Shown: piece after piece, positions 14,826 through 21,332 of the stretch
How positions within the stretch are numbered: position 1 is the stretch's first letter
Layout of the letters: each line of letters starts with the position of its first letter
Notes under the pieces: model-generated
What the model was told of the DNA's origin: nothing
Seen by the model: only the letters and a program-made list of their open reading frames with translations
The model's database searches: none
Made by a program: the position numbers and the translations under genes
Origin: a virus
Direction: 5' to 3' (one strand)
DNA length: 22,891 bases
Virus record (IMG/VR): IMGVR_UViG_3300021185_001574
Coordinates: 1 to 22,891 of that record

Positions 14826-14999
14826 ATGAATACTTTGTTGTTAGATTTAGAACGTATTGCCTTAGAAGATGATAAGACGAAGGTAATGCGTTTATTGAAG
14901 TCTATAGCAGAATGCACTGGTATAGAGATGGAATATCTCATAAAGCGCATGAAAGAGGCTCAGATGAGTCAGCTTGGTCGTTGTGATAATTGGACATAA
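14826..14999 (+). CDS. Hypothetical small protein
   Basis: This 57-residue helical protein is not recognised. ATG 14826 is preferred over ATG 14820 because the GAGG of GAGAGGAAA (14814-14817) then lies 8 nt upstream of the start. It contains a repeating charged/hydrophobic pattern (KTKVMRLLKSIAECTG, MEYLIKRMKEAQ). It is the first gene behind the promoter at 14768. Confidence 0.65.
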   Translation: MNTLLLDLERIALEDDKTKVMRLLKSIAECTGIEMEYLIKRMKEAQMSQLGRCDNWT

Positions 15000-15010
15000 G
15001 AGGTGAACTG

Positions 15011-15265
15011 ATGATGTATATATGGCACGAATGGAAGCAACAAAGAGACCATCGAAAGAGTTTAGAGGTGGAGCGTAAAGCAGCCAATAAGCGTATCTGG
15101 AAGAATATGAATGAAGAACTGAGAGTGGCACGGAAGAATAGAGACTGGGAGAAGGCTAACCGTTTGAAAGTTGACATTTCTAATTACAGATACAATAAGA
15201 GTGGTCAATGGGGATTGAACTTACCATTCGATGGCAGGTGGGACTTCTCTAAGTGGGATTATTAG
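15011..15265 (+). CDS. Hypothetical basic protein
   Basis: This protein of about 84 residues has a highly charged helical centre (VERKAANKRIWKNMNEELR) and a tryptophan-rich tail (GRWDFSKWD). ATG 15011 follows AAGAGGTG by about 5 nt; the track back to TTG 14990 overlaps the previous gene. The middle resembles UVR/coiled-coil hairpins (NRDWEKANRLKVDI), but that similarity is weak. Confidence 0.65.
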   Translation: MMYIWHEWKQQRDHRKSLEVERKAANKRIWKNMNEELRVARKNRDWEKANRLKVDISNYRYNKSGQWGLNLPFDGRWDFSKWDY

Positions 15266-15292
15266 AAAGGTAGACTAATGAGTATTTTTTGC

Positions 15293-15320
15293 TTGACAAA
15301 TTCCGCGAGATATGTAATAA
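15293..15320 (+). promoter_or_regulatory. Sigma70-type promoter
   Basis: TTGACA at 15293-15298 and TAATAA at 15315-15320 have a 16-nt spacer. The pair lies in the 83-nt gap before the next gene. Confidence 0.6.
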
Positions 15321-15348
15321 TTAAGTATAGTCGAAAGGATAAGAGATT

Positions 15349-15552
15349 ATGGAATTGATTGGTAGAGATATTGTAGTAGTGGCGTGGGACGGTGGACATC
15401 ATGGCATGATTGAGAAGACGGTCAAAGTGACTGATGTTCTTGATGGGCCTGGCAGTGGCCACCGTGACTATGTTACGGTTGAGGGTCTGCAAGACTGGGA
15501 AGTTGACATGCCTCTTGAAGACTTTATCAAGATGGTTAAGGAGGTTCGCTAA
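15349..15552 (+). CDS. Hypothetical small protein
   Basis: This 67-residue protein is not recognised. Alternating hydrophobic strands (IGRDIVVVAWDGG, KTVKVTDVLDG, DYVTVEGLQDWEVDMP) suggest a small beta-barrel such as an SH3-like fold. The stop overlaps the next start as TAATG. It is transcribed from the promoter at 15293. Confidence 0.7.
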   Translation: MELIGRDIVVVAWDGGHHGMIEKTVKVTDVLDGPGSGHRDYVTVEGLQDWEVDMPLEDFIKMVKEVR

Positions 15553-15800
15553 TGGCTTTGCTAACATTTGCTACTGATGAGCGTATCGATGTTCTCCGTG
15601 AGAAGTTTGACACTCTCACAGAAGGCATGGACAACTGGAAAGACCCGATTGATACGGTCATTCCGATTGCTGAGTTCAATGACATGCAGGATGCGTGTGC
15701 ATGGTTCACAGGTTCAGAGTTGTTTGTCCAAGAACAGATTATGAATGAAGCGAAGTTTCGAGTTACTGCGGAAGGATATTACAATGCAGTCGGAGCGTAA
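15552..15800 (+). CDS. Hypothetical acidic small protein
   Basis: This 82-residue acidic, mostly helical protein is not recognised. TAATG coupling to the previous gene and an AGGAGG-like site (AAGGAGG at 15539-15545) in the previous gene's end support the start. It overlaps the next gene by 17 nt. Confidence 0.7.
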   Translation: MALLTFATDERIDVLREKFDTLTEGMDNWKDPIDTVIPIAEFNDMQDACAWFTGSELFVQEQIMNEAKFRVTAEGYYNAVGA

Positions 15801-16047
15801 TGTAAGTCATGTGTCGATAAGGAAACGTAATCAGTATCAGAAGACATATACTTTTGATAATGGGTATGGTGCGTCTGTGATTTGTAATCAGAGTTCGTAT
15901 GGCAACACCGATGGACTTTTCGAAGTCGCGGTGCTTGACATTAATGGAAACTTGTGTTACAATACAACTATCGCTGATGATGTGATTGGTCATTTGACCT
16001 TTCAAGAAGTTGCTGATGTATTAAAAGAGATTGAGAATTTGGCATGA
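15784..16047 (+). CDS. Hypothetical small protein
   Basis: This protein of about 87 residues has a beta-rich centre (TYTFDNGYGASVICN, LFEVAVLDINGNLCY) and a helical C-terminus. ATG 15784 is chosen because GGAAGGA lies about 8 nt upstream; the longer frame from 15745 would overlap more of the previous gene. It contains a near-perfect promoter within its coding sequence and forms ATGA with the next gene. Confidence 0.65.
   Translation: MQSERNVSHVSIRKRNQYQKTYTFDNGYGASVICNQSSYGNTDGLFEVAVLDINGNLCYNTTIADDVIGHLTFQEVADVLKEIENLA
15935..15963 (+). promoter_or_regulatory. Intragenic consensus sigma70 promoter
   Basis: TTGACA at 15935-15940, a 17-nt spacer, and TACAAT at 15958-15963. It lies inside the preceding small gene about 80 nt before the next start, with the same boxes and spacing as the gp32 promoter. 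Confidence 0.55.
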
Positions 16048-16187
16048 TGTATTTTCTAGTTTTATTTACGATGACAGGTAGTGTCGAAGTCGTGGAGTTC
16101 ACCAGTTATAATCACTGTGCGAATGCCTATGAGTATCTCAGTGAAGTCAGCACAGTCAAACAAATCGTGGGGTGTTTACCGAAATGA
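16044..16187 (+). CDS. Hypothetical very small protein
   Basis: This 47-residue protein has a hydrophobic N-terminus (MMYFLVLFTMTG) that could be a short membrane or signal segment, and two cysteines (in HCANA and VGCLP). It is joined by ATGA overlaps at both ends, which supports translation. It is not recognised. Confidence 0.55.
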   Translation: MMYFLVLFTMTGSVEVVEFTSYNHCANAYEYLSEVSTVKQIVGCLPK

Positions 16188-16723
16188 ATATCTTTCACCT
16201 AGACAATGACCCTATCAAGGCAGCCCAGATGATGCTTGACAAACATGTTGTCAAGATGATTGTCGAGTATGCTCAACTGATGTCAACCGCACACCGTGTG
16301 CTTGATGGTGAACACTATTATGGTAAGACTGCGAATGGTCGTAAGATTGCTCGTTGGAAACATCCGACACTTGATAACTCACTCTACAAGGCATCTCATG
16401 TCAATCATCCAAGTAACATCTGGTTGCGTGAGTCTGATGATAACTACTTCTGGTTGTATCGTCACTTTCGTAGTGCGTGTAAAGAATATACTCATCGGTA
16501 TGGTAAATTTCACTTGACAGACACTCGTTTATCTGATATACTACTAAACATACCAAAGAACATTCCCAAAGTGGGATTGACGAAATTCGCACAAGCAATG
16601 CCTGAGTATTGCAAACGTGAAGACCCTGTAGATGCATATCGCTTCTACTATATTAATGAGAAGAAGTCCTTTGCAAAATGGACTAATCGTGATGAACCAA
16701 CTTGGTGGAAGGAGTGTGCATGA
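16184..16723 (+). CDS. Conserved phage protein of unknown function
   Basis: This 179-residue protein begins NIFHLDNDPIKAAQMMLD and continues KHVVKMIVEYAQLMSTAHR. From memory, this signature is widespread in phage and some bacterial proteins without a known function. Invariant-looking H, K, E and W residues (KHVVK, WKHPTLDNS, HPSNIWLRES) suggest a nucleic-acid or enzymatic role, possibly glycosylase-like, but this is not established. ATG 16184 overlaps the previous stop (ATGA). A TTGACA/TATACT promoter lies inside its 3' half. Confidence 0.8.
   Translation: MNIFHLDNDPIKAAQMMLDKHVVKMIVEYAQLMSTAHRVLDGEHYYGKTANGRKIARWKHPTLDNSLYKASHVNHPSNIWLRESDDNYFWLYRHFRSACKEYTHRYGKFHLTDTRLSDILLNIPKNIPKVGLTKFAQAMPEYCKREDPVDAYRFYYINEKKSFAKWTNRDEPTWWKECA
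16514..16542 (+). promoter_or_regulatory. Intragenic consensus sigma70 promoter
   Basis: TTGACA at 16514-16519, a 17-nt spacer, and TATACT at 16537-16542. It lies about 180 nt before the end of the host gene and would feed the following small genes and gp33. Confidence 0.5.
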
Positions 16724-16881
16724 TGAACCGCCCAAAGAAGAAAGTTGCTGAAGACCTGTTCGAAGGTGACTATGATAACCGTGACGTTCTGTATTGGAAC
16801 GACACAAAAGATTATTTCAATGAGATTGGTGTTACCAACTCTTATCAAGACACAGTAGGATATGACAATGACTGGAATTGA
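16720..16881 (+). CDS. Hypothetical small acidic protein
   Basis: This 53-residue protein has a lysine-rich N-terminus (NRPKKKV) and an acidic, tyrosine-rich remainder. It forms ATGA with the previous gene and overlaps the next by 14 nt. It is not recognised. Confidence 0.6.
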   Translation: MMNRPKKKVAEDLFEGDYDNRDVLYWNDTKDYFNEIGVTNSYQDTVGYDNDWN

Positions 16882-17128
16882 TTTTACATATGATAGTGTG
16901 ATGGATACACTACAACAAAATATTGTGCGTCTGTCTTTCATCAAAGTGAAAGATGGCCAAGTTCGCAACATGCGAGCAACACTGAATGAGAAGTTTATCC
17001 CTGATGAACATAAACCTACTCAGGTTGTTGCTAATGAAAAGAAAGAAACTGTTCGTGTCTATGACCTTGATGTAGAGGGGTGGCGTTCTTTCCGTGTAAA
17101 TTCTTTGCAAACTTTCGACACTATATAG
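16868..17128 (+). CDS. SH3-fold (DUF2693-like) phage protein
   Basis: This protein of about 86 residues has the pattern of small phage SH3-barrel proteins. A strand RLSFIKVKDGQVRNMRATL is followed by VRVYDLDVEGWRSFRVNSL. The W-R-S-F-R ending and the V-K-x-DG-x-x-R-x-M-R-x-TL core match, from memory, the DUF2693-type family of T4-like phages. The molecular role is unknown. ATG 16868 is used because AGTAGGA then has proper spacing; ATG 16862 would be too close. Confidence 0.7.
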   Translation: MTGIDFTYDSVMDTLQQNIVRLSFIKVKDGQVRNMRATLNEKFIPDEHKPTQVVANEKKETVRVYDLDVEGWRSFRVNSLQTFDTI

Positions 17129-17131
17129 TGT

Positions 17132-17587
17132 ATGGCAAAGAGAAAACTCACTGCGGAACAGAAGAAGGCTGCGTCTGAACGTCTTGCGAAAGCACGGGCA
17201 GCACGAGGCCACGATGGTCGGATGGGAGTTCATGAGAGTATTCGTGACCTTCCTGAAGACTATTACCTTCATTGGAAGAAAGTGAAGCAATGGATTAAGT
17301 CCTGTGAGTTGGAACTAAAAGGTATTAGGCATCTCAAGAAATCTATTAAGTATACTGAGAGAGCCCAATACAAAGACCTTGAAGTCTACATCTATAATAT
17401 GAAAAAATATTTGACTAGTGGTGTCTGGTTAGACTTTCGTTATGGAGAAGACCGTGAGAGTAAAATTAAATATCGTTGTCTTGCGAAAGCTTATGATGAA
17501 TACGGTGAAGTGAAACGCACAGTCGGTGTCTGGTATGATGATATTGGTATGTGGTCTAAGGAGTTGAAAGAAGAACTTGAAGGTTGA
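17132..17587 (+). CDS. Hypothetical basic protein
   Basis: This 151-residue protein has a lysine/arginine/alanine-rich N-terminus (KRKLTAEQKKAASERLAKAR) typical of nucleic-acid-binding tails. It also has a C-terminal beta-rich region with VGVWYDDIGMWSKELKEELE. It directly precedes and overlaps the gp33-like gene by 11 nt, so the two are probably co-translated. It is similar in layout to a conserved protein next to gene 33 in marine T4-like phages, but I cannot name it. Confidence 0.75.
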   Translation: MAKRKLTAEQKKAASERLAKARAARGHDGRMGVHESIRDLPEDYYLHWKKVKQWIKSCELELKGIRHLKKSIKYTERAQYKDLEVYIYNMKKYLTSGVWLDFRYGEDRESKIKYRCLAKAYDEYGEVKRTVGVWYDDIGMWSKELKEELEG

Positions 17588-17852
17588 TTTAATTATTGGT
17601 GGTGTTGACTCTGACTCAAACGAGGAGGCAAACTTTCTAAGTAAGAAGAAGTTCTCTCGTATGATTGAGGACACCGTTAAACAAAACAGTCTGTCCTATA
17701 TGGACGCTGTAATTCACCTCTGTCTAGAAAATACGATAGAGGTTGAAGATGTGAAGAAATATCTCTCCACATCAATTAAGCAGAGAATTGAGATGGAAGC
17801 AATGAAACTCAATTATCTGGATAAGGGTAACTCAAAATCCTTATCCGAATAA
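17577..17852 (+). CDS. 33: Late-transcription co-activator, gp33-like
   Basis: This 91-residue protein aligns with T4 gp33 in its conserved core: T4 has SYLEATTAFLEENSI and SGIIEKIQSEAIDENLL, and here SYMDAVIHLCLENTI (about 40-54) and STSIKQRIEMEAMKLNYL (about 65-82). gp33 binds the polymerase beta-flap and, with gp55 and the sliding clamp, drives transcription from TATAAATA promoters, two of which stand before minus-strand genes here. No ATG is available at the N-terminus. TTG 17577 is used, with an 11-nt overlap; an ATT at 17592 behind GAAGG is a second possibility. Confidence 0.8.
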   Translation: MKVDLIIGGVDSDSNEEANFLSKKKFSRMIEDTVKQNSLSYMDAVIHLCLENTIEVEDVKKYLSTSIKQRIEMEAMKLNYLDKGNSKSLSE

Positions 17853-17861
17853 ATAAATGTA

Positions 17862-17890
17862 TTGACAAATACACTATATTATGATACAAT
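17862..17890 (+). promoter_or_regulatory. Consensus sigma70 promoter of gene 32
   Basis: TTGACA at 17862-17867, a 17-nt spacer, and TACAAT at 17885-17890. Transcripts would begin near 17897 with a leader of about 32 nt before the gp32 ATG. Confidence 0.8.
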
Positions 17891-17896
17891 GAATAC

Positions 17897-17928
17897 ACTT
17901 AATACAAATACATACGGAGAATACAAAT
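17897..17928 (+). promoter_or_regulatory. G-poor, unstructured gp32 leader
   Basis: The leader is almost free of G outside the CGGAGA ribosome site. It repeats AATACA-type words (also 17884-17897), so little secondary structure is possible. In T4, gp32 represses its own translation by binding cooperatively to an unstructured leader; this leader fits that mode, but no pseudoknot is evident. Confidence 0.45.
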
Positions 17929-18849
17929 ATGTCTTTTGCAAATCTAAAATCTAATCGTCCTGATATTTCTAAACTGGCATCTGCTGCCCAAGAAATGTCT
18001 GGCACAAAACAAACCAAAAACAAATATGAAGACCTACGTTTCTGGAAACCAACTGTCGATGACGCTGGTAACGGATACGCAGAGATTCGTTTTCTTCCTG
18101 CTGTCGAAGGTCAGGAACTCCCGTGGGTTCGTTACTTCGACCACTTCTTTAAAGGCCCGACTGGTCAATGGTATGTTGAGAAGTCTCTGACTACTCTGGG
18201 TAACAATGACCCTGTGAGTGAATACAACTCACGTCTTTGGAACTCTGGTATTGATGAGGACAAAGAGCTTGCTCGTAAACAGAAACGCCGTCTGCATCAC
18301 GTCTCTAACATCATTGTTATCAGTGACCCTGCCAATCCTCAGAATGAGGGTAAGGTATTCCTGTATGACTATGGTAAGAAAATCTTTGATAAGGTTATGG
18401 ACAAGATGCAACCAGAGTTTCCTGGCGAAACACCAATCAATCCGTTTGACTTCTGGGCTGGTGCGAACTTCCAACTGAAGATTCGTAATGTTGCAGGATA
18501 TCGTAACTATGACAAGTCAGAGTTCAAAGCACCCGCTGCGTTGTTCGATGCCGATGAGACCAAACTCGAAGCAACCTACAATCAGTTGCACGAGGTCACT
18601 GAGTTCACCGATGCATCAAGTTACAAAACCTATGATGAGTTGAAAGCACGTCTCGAAACTGTTCTGGGTCAAGCAACAGGTGGTGGTGCAACTGTCAAGA
18701 ACGAAGCACTGACACAGACTGCCGAGACTGTTGAACCAAAAGCAACAGAACCGCAAGTCATTCAGTCTGCGCCTGAACCTGCCATCGCATCAACCGATGA
18801 CGATGATGACACACTGTCTTACTTCGCGAAACTCGCTGCGGAAGACTAG
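17929..18849 (+). CDS. 32: Single-stranded DNA-binding protein gp32
   Basis: This 306-residue protein matches T4 gp32 in order. It has a basic N-terminal cooperativity segment (LKSNRPDISKL) and the OB-fold core with RFWKP, EIRFLP and the GQWYVEKSLTT region. NIIVISDP and NEGKVFLYDYGKKIFDK (T4 NILVVKDP and NEGKVFKYRFGKKIWDK) follow, then GANFQLKIRNVAGYRNYDKSEF and an acidic C-terminal tail (DDDDDTLSYF) that recruits replication partners. It coats single-stranded DNA in replication, recombination and repair. It has no cysteine at all, so the zinc site of T4 gp32 is absent. It ends at a strong terminator. Confidence 0.95.
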   Translation: MSFANLKSNRPDISKLASAAQEMSGTKQTKNKYEDLRFWKPTVDDAGNGYAEIRFLPAVEGQELPWVRYFDHFFKGPTGQWYVEKSLTTLGNNDPVSEYNSRLWNSGIDEDKELARKQKRRLHHVSNIIVISDPANPQNEGKVFLYDYGKKIFDKVMDKMQPEFPGETPINPFDFWAGANFQLKIRNVAGYRNYDKSEFKAPAALFDADETKLEATYNQLHEVTEFTDASSYKTYDELKARLETVLGQATGGGATVKNEALTQTAETVEPKATEPQVIQSAPEPAIASTDDDDDTLSYFAKLAAED

Positions 18850-18874
18850 GATTCATTCTCCTATGGATGATGAG

Positions 18875-18901
18875 AAAGGGTGGCTTCGGTCACCCTTTTT
18901 T
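18875..18901 (+). terminator. Intrinsic terminator after gp32
   Basis: The stem is GGGTGGC/GTCACCC around a UUCG tetraloop closed by C-G, preceded by AAA and followed by six T. It lies between the convergent gp32 and tape-measure-like genes; on the minus strand its U-tract is weak (TTTC). Confidence 0.9.
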
Positions 18902-20441
18902 AATTAGGCTTCTTGTCGGTATCGTCGGTTGCAGCCGAGTAGTCTTGAATAAATGAGTTTGATGACTGATAAACTGCACCAGTGCTATTGTCCACATAGT
19001 TCATTCCTGCAACACCTTGTTCTGTTGCCATCTTATTGATTGCATCGAGACGTGACTTCAATGCATCACCCTGTAGGTTTTCTTCTCTAATTCTCTGTAG
19101 TGCTTGATTTCTGTCTTTTAAGAACTTCTTTTGTTCATCAGACAAATCAGCTTTATTTACATCTTGAAAAGCATTGCCTTGCACTTCACTGTCGTCTGCT
19201 ATTCCAAATTTGTCTTTTATAAAGTTTTTTACGTTTTGAACCAATCTGTCGAATAGTTCACCAACGAAGTCAAAAATACTCTTTACTTTTGGAATGATAC
19301 TTTCTTTTACATAATTGTCAGCAAAGGAAAAAAGTTCTGCAACCCCGTCTCTCAACCAACCAAGTTTAAGCCATTCTACAAACGCTTGAAGAGTTGGTGA
19401 ATTATTTGCTAATTCATTTAAATCTTCACCCAAGACAAATCCCGTCAAAAGGTCAATCGCTTCGTTGAATGCATCACCTATCTTTCCAACGACTTTATCG
19501 AAAATATTTATAATTTTTACACCAAGTTCCAAGTCGAAATATTCAAATACTTTTCTTAACCCACCTGTTATGAGTTCAACAAAGTCAAAGATAAAGAAGT
19601 TGAGGACACCTCGAACACCTTCTAGGAGACCGTTGACAATTCTTTGTCCAATATCACCCTCACCAGTAATCAGTTCTTTAATGAAATTAAATGCAAAAAC
19701 AAATGGAGCTGAGAATACTCTACCAATTATTCCAACAAAGAAACGAAGAAATCGTCCGAAGACATTTAAAAAATTACCAATGGCTCTTACAATAGGATTT
19801 TTATCAGCTCCAAGTCCAAGTTGCTTTAAATTGTCTCTCAAGAATTTGAATGGTTCAGTTATTCCCTTAAATAATTGAGTAAGCGGTTCGAGAATACCAC
19901 CAGCGAGTGACAATCTTAGTGTTGCACCTAGTTTAGCCATTTTAGTGGTAAAGTCTGAAACTTTGAGTTCTTTTAGACCTTTCACACCAGCATTTATCTC
20001 AGCTCCAATCTTGGTAAACCCAATCATGAAATTTTTGAATGGTGCGAGAATCCGTGTTCTCATACGACCAAAGAATCCTTTCCTACCATTCTTATCACCA
20101 CCAGCGATTCTTTGAAACAAATCTTTATAGAAGTTTGCATAGGCTGATGCAAGACCAACAATAGCCCCGACTGCACCCGCACCCGCAACACCAAGTATTC
20201 CGCTTGGAGACAGAATATCTTTAGCACTCACCTTTGCTAATGGTGCAAGTGTTTCTTTTGCCTTTTTATCTTTATCCCTTTGGGATTCAAGTGCATCAAG
20301 TTTACTACGGTCATCACGTTTGAACATCTCAGCAAATTTGCCGACAATTTTACTAAGAACTTCGCGGTTCTCTTTTGCGTCTTCTTGTTGTTGTTCACTG
20401 TTATGTCTTAGTTGTTCAGTGACGGCGTTCATCTCAGCCAT
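18900..20441 (-). CDS. Putative tape measure / tail structural protein
   Basis: This 513-residue protein has a charged, coiled-coil-prone N-terminus (about 1-65) and a glycine/alanine-rich hydrophobic segment (ILGVAGAGAVGAIVGLASAY, about 82-101). A long run of amphipathic helices rich in F, I, L, G and K follows (about 110-420), then a soluble charged C-terminus. This layout and its position directly after gp26 and the small frameshift ORF, where the tape measure stands in most long-tailed phages, suggest it is the tail length ruler (T4 gp29 role, 590 aa). Sequence identity to gp29 is not evident to me. A baseplate-associated structural protein is the alternative. Its start overlaps the small ORF's stop. 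Confidence 0.6.
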   Translation of the reverse strand: MAEMNAVTEQLRHNSEQQQEDAKENREVLSKIVGKFAEMFKRDDRSKLDALESQRDKDKKAKETLAPLAKVSAKDILSPSGILGVAGAGAVGAIVGLASAYANFYKDLFQRIAGGDKNGRKGFFGRMRTRILAPFKNFMIGFTKIGAEINAGVKGLKELKVSDFTTKMAKLGATLRLSLAGGILEPLTQLFKGITEPFKFLRDNLKQLGLGADKNPIVRAIGNFLNVFGRFLRFFVGIIGRVFSAPFVFAFNFIKELITGEGDIGQRIVNGLLEGVRGVLNFFIFDFVELITGGLRKVFEYFDLELGVKIINIFDKVVGKIGDAFNEAIDLLTGFVLGEDLNELANNSPTLQAFVEWLKLGWLRDGVAELFSFADNYVKESIIPKVKSIFDFVGELFDRLVQNVKNFIKDKFGIADDSEVQGNAFQDVNKADLSDEQKKFLKDRNQALQRIREENLQGDALKSRLDAINKMATEQGVAGMNYVDNSTGAVYQSSNSFIQDYSAATDDTDKKPN

Positions 20442-20589
20442 TTTGTTTTGCTCTTTCTTTTTCTTCTTCTAGGTGTTGTAATAACATACTGACATATATT
20501 TCCCTCTCCCACGGCATCATCATATCCAGTTCCGTTAATGAGTATTTAAAGTGTTGCATCATAGAAAAGTTCGTATTATAATGATTCAC
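20434..20589 (-). CDS. Small ORF, probable -1 frameshift extension of gp26
   Basis: If translated independently from GTG 20589 this is a 51-residue protein. It has an N-terminal polar part, a central SLTELDMMMPWEREIYVSML and a charged helical tail ending in the first codons of the tape-measure gene. The P-W-E-x-E-x-Y segment resembles, from memory, the second tail-assembly-chaperone ORF found before tape-measure genes. The same frame is open from 20616, where a slippery heptamer ends gp26. A -1 slip would therefore fuse 60 residues (CTG ATA AGC onward) to gp26. No good ribosome site precedes the GTG. Confidence 0.65.
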   Translation of the reverse strand: MNHYNTNFSMMQHFKYSLTELDMMMPWEREIYVSMLLQHLEEEKERAKQNG

Positions 20590-20593
20590 TAAA

Positions 20594-20622
20594 CTCTCAT
20601 GGGAGAGGCTTATCAGAAAAAA
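20594..20622 (-). promoter_or_regulatory. Predicted programmed -1 ribosomal frameshift signal
   Basis: On the minus strand, T TTT TTC in the zero frame of gp26 (complement of 20616-20622) is followed at once by the TGA stop. After an 8-nt spacer comes a hairpin CTCTC-CCAT-GAGAG (complement of 20594-20607). Heptamer type, frame, spacer length and stem are all as expected for -1 frameshifting. Confidence 0.65.
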
Positions 20623-21317
20623 TCAGCGACCCCTCTCAGTTCTTGTTTATTATCTGAACTACAATTCGAACAATTGAATTCGATGTCATGTTTCAGTGTA
20701 GGCATTTGTTCTACAAAGTCTGATACCATAGACAACTGTGCGGTTGTCATGGATTCAACAAATTCTTTTACTTCGACTGATTTAACTTCGTTGGTGTTGA
20801 TTCTCTCGTCAGGAGTGATGATTGCACCAATACTTTTTTCAATTAGTTCAAATGCAAATTTACTTTCCTGTTTACCCTCTTCATATCCATCAACGACTTC
20901 ATTGAATTTTGGGTATGTCATCTCAATAGAAATCTCTGGGGTAAGTTCAATTAGTTTACTCACATCTGATTTTGGAATCTTGATGTCACCAACAGGGACA
21001 ACCACTTCATTCTGATGTTCACACTCAGAACACTTCACACCAATCGTTGATGTTTCACCAACAGATTTGGAACGAATTTGTAAGAACATATATTCAACAT
21101 CAAAGGTTGTCAGTGATTGTGGATTTATATCCTCATACACACAGGCAACAACCGTGTCTACCATTGCTCTCATTGCTTGTTTCTGGTCTTGCGACTCAAA
21201 TGCCATAAGAAGAATTTTTTCTTCCTTGACAAGATACGGCCGATATGATATTACACTTCCTGTGGAAGGGATTTCTAGTTCATACTTCGGTGTATCATTT
21301 AACTTAGGTAATGCCAT
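20613..21317 (-). CDS. 26: Baseplate hub protein gp26-like
   Basis: This 234-residue protein resembles the gp26/T4 baseplate family of marine T4-like phages, with the N-terminal pattern ALPKLNDTPKYELEIPSTG and RPYLVKEEKILLMA near residue 26. Two CxxC pairs (C96/C99 in KCSECEHQN and C216/C219 in NCSNCSSDN) could form a zinc ribbon. In T4, gp26 acts in building the baseplate hub. A GGAG ribosome site precedes the ATG. The last codons GAT TTT TTC TGA carry a -1 slippery heptamer, so a longer fusion form is likely. Assignment is by family pattern; an alternative description is a tail assembly chaperone. Confidence 0.72.
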   Translation of the reverse strand: MALPKLNDTPKYELEIPSTGSVISYRPYLVKEEKILLMAFESQDQKQAMRAMVDTVVACVYEDINPQSLTTFDVEYMFLQIRSKSVGETSTIGVKCSECEHQNEVVVPVGDIKIPKSDVSKLIELTPEISIEMTYPKFNEVVDGYEEGKQESKFAFELIEKSIGAIITPDERINTNEVKSVEVKEFVESMTTAQLSMVSDFVEQMPTLKHDIEFNCSNCSSDNKQELRGVADFF

Positions 21318-21332
21318 AATTTAACTCCATAA

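Noticed and set aside
15278-15358. A 26-codon ORF beginning ATG AGT ATT TTT after AAAGGTAG
   Set aside because: It spans the promoter boxes at 15293-15320 and runs into the next gene; no recognisable protein content.
17845-17860. AATAAATAAATG before the gp32 promoter as a late promoter
   Set aside because: It lacks the first T and the exact TATAAATA order; it may be a weak variant but is not supportable.
19505-19512. Another exact TATAAATA on the minus strand
   Set aside because: It lies deep inside the tape-measure-like gene with no start codon nearby downstream; AT-rich codons explain it.
21067-21324. Plus-strand ORF opposite gp26, and similar long ORFs opposite the island and the gp32/tape-measure genes
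   Set aside because: These are mirror frames of well-supported genes, without ribosome sites or recognisable domains.
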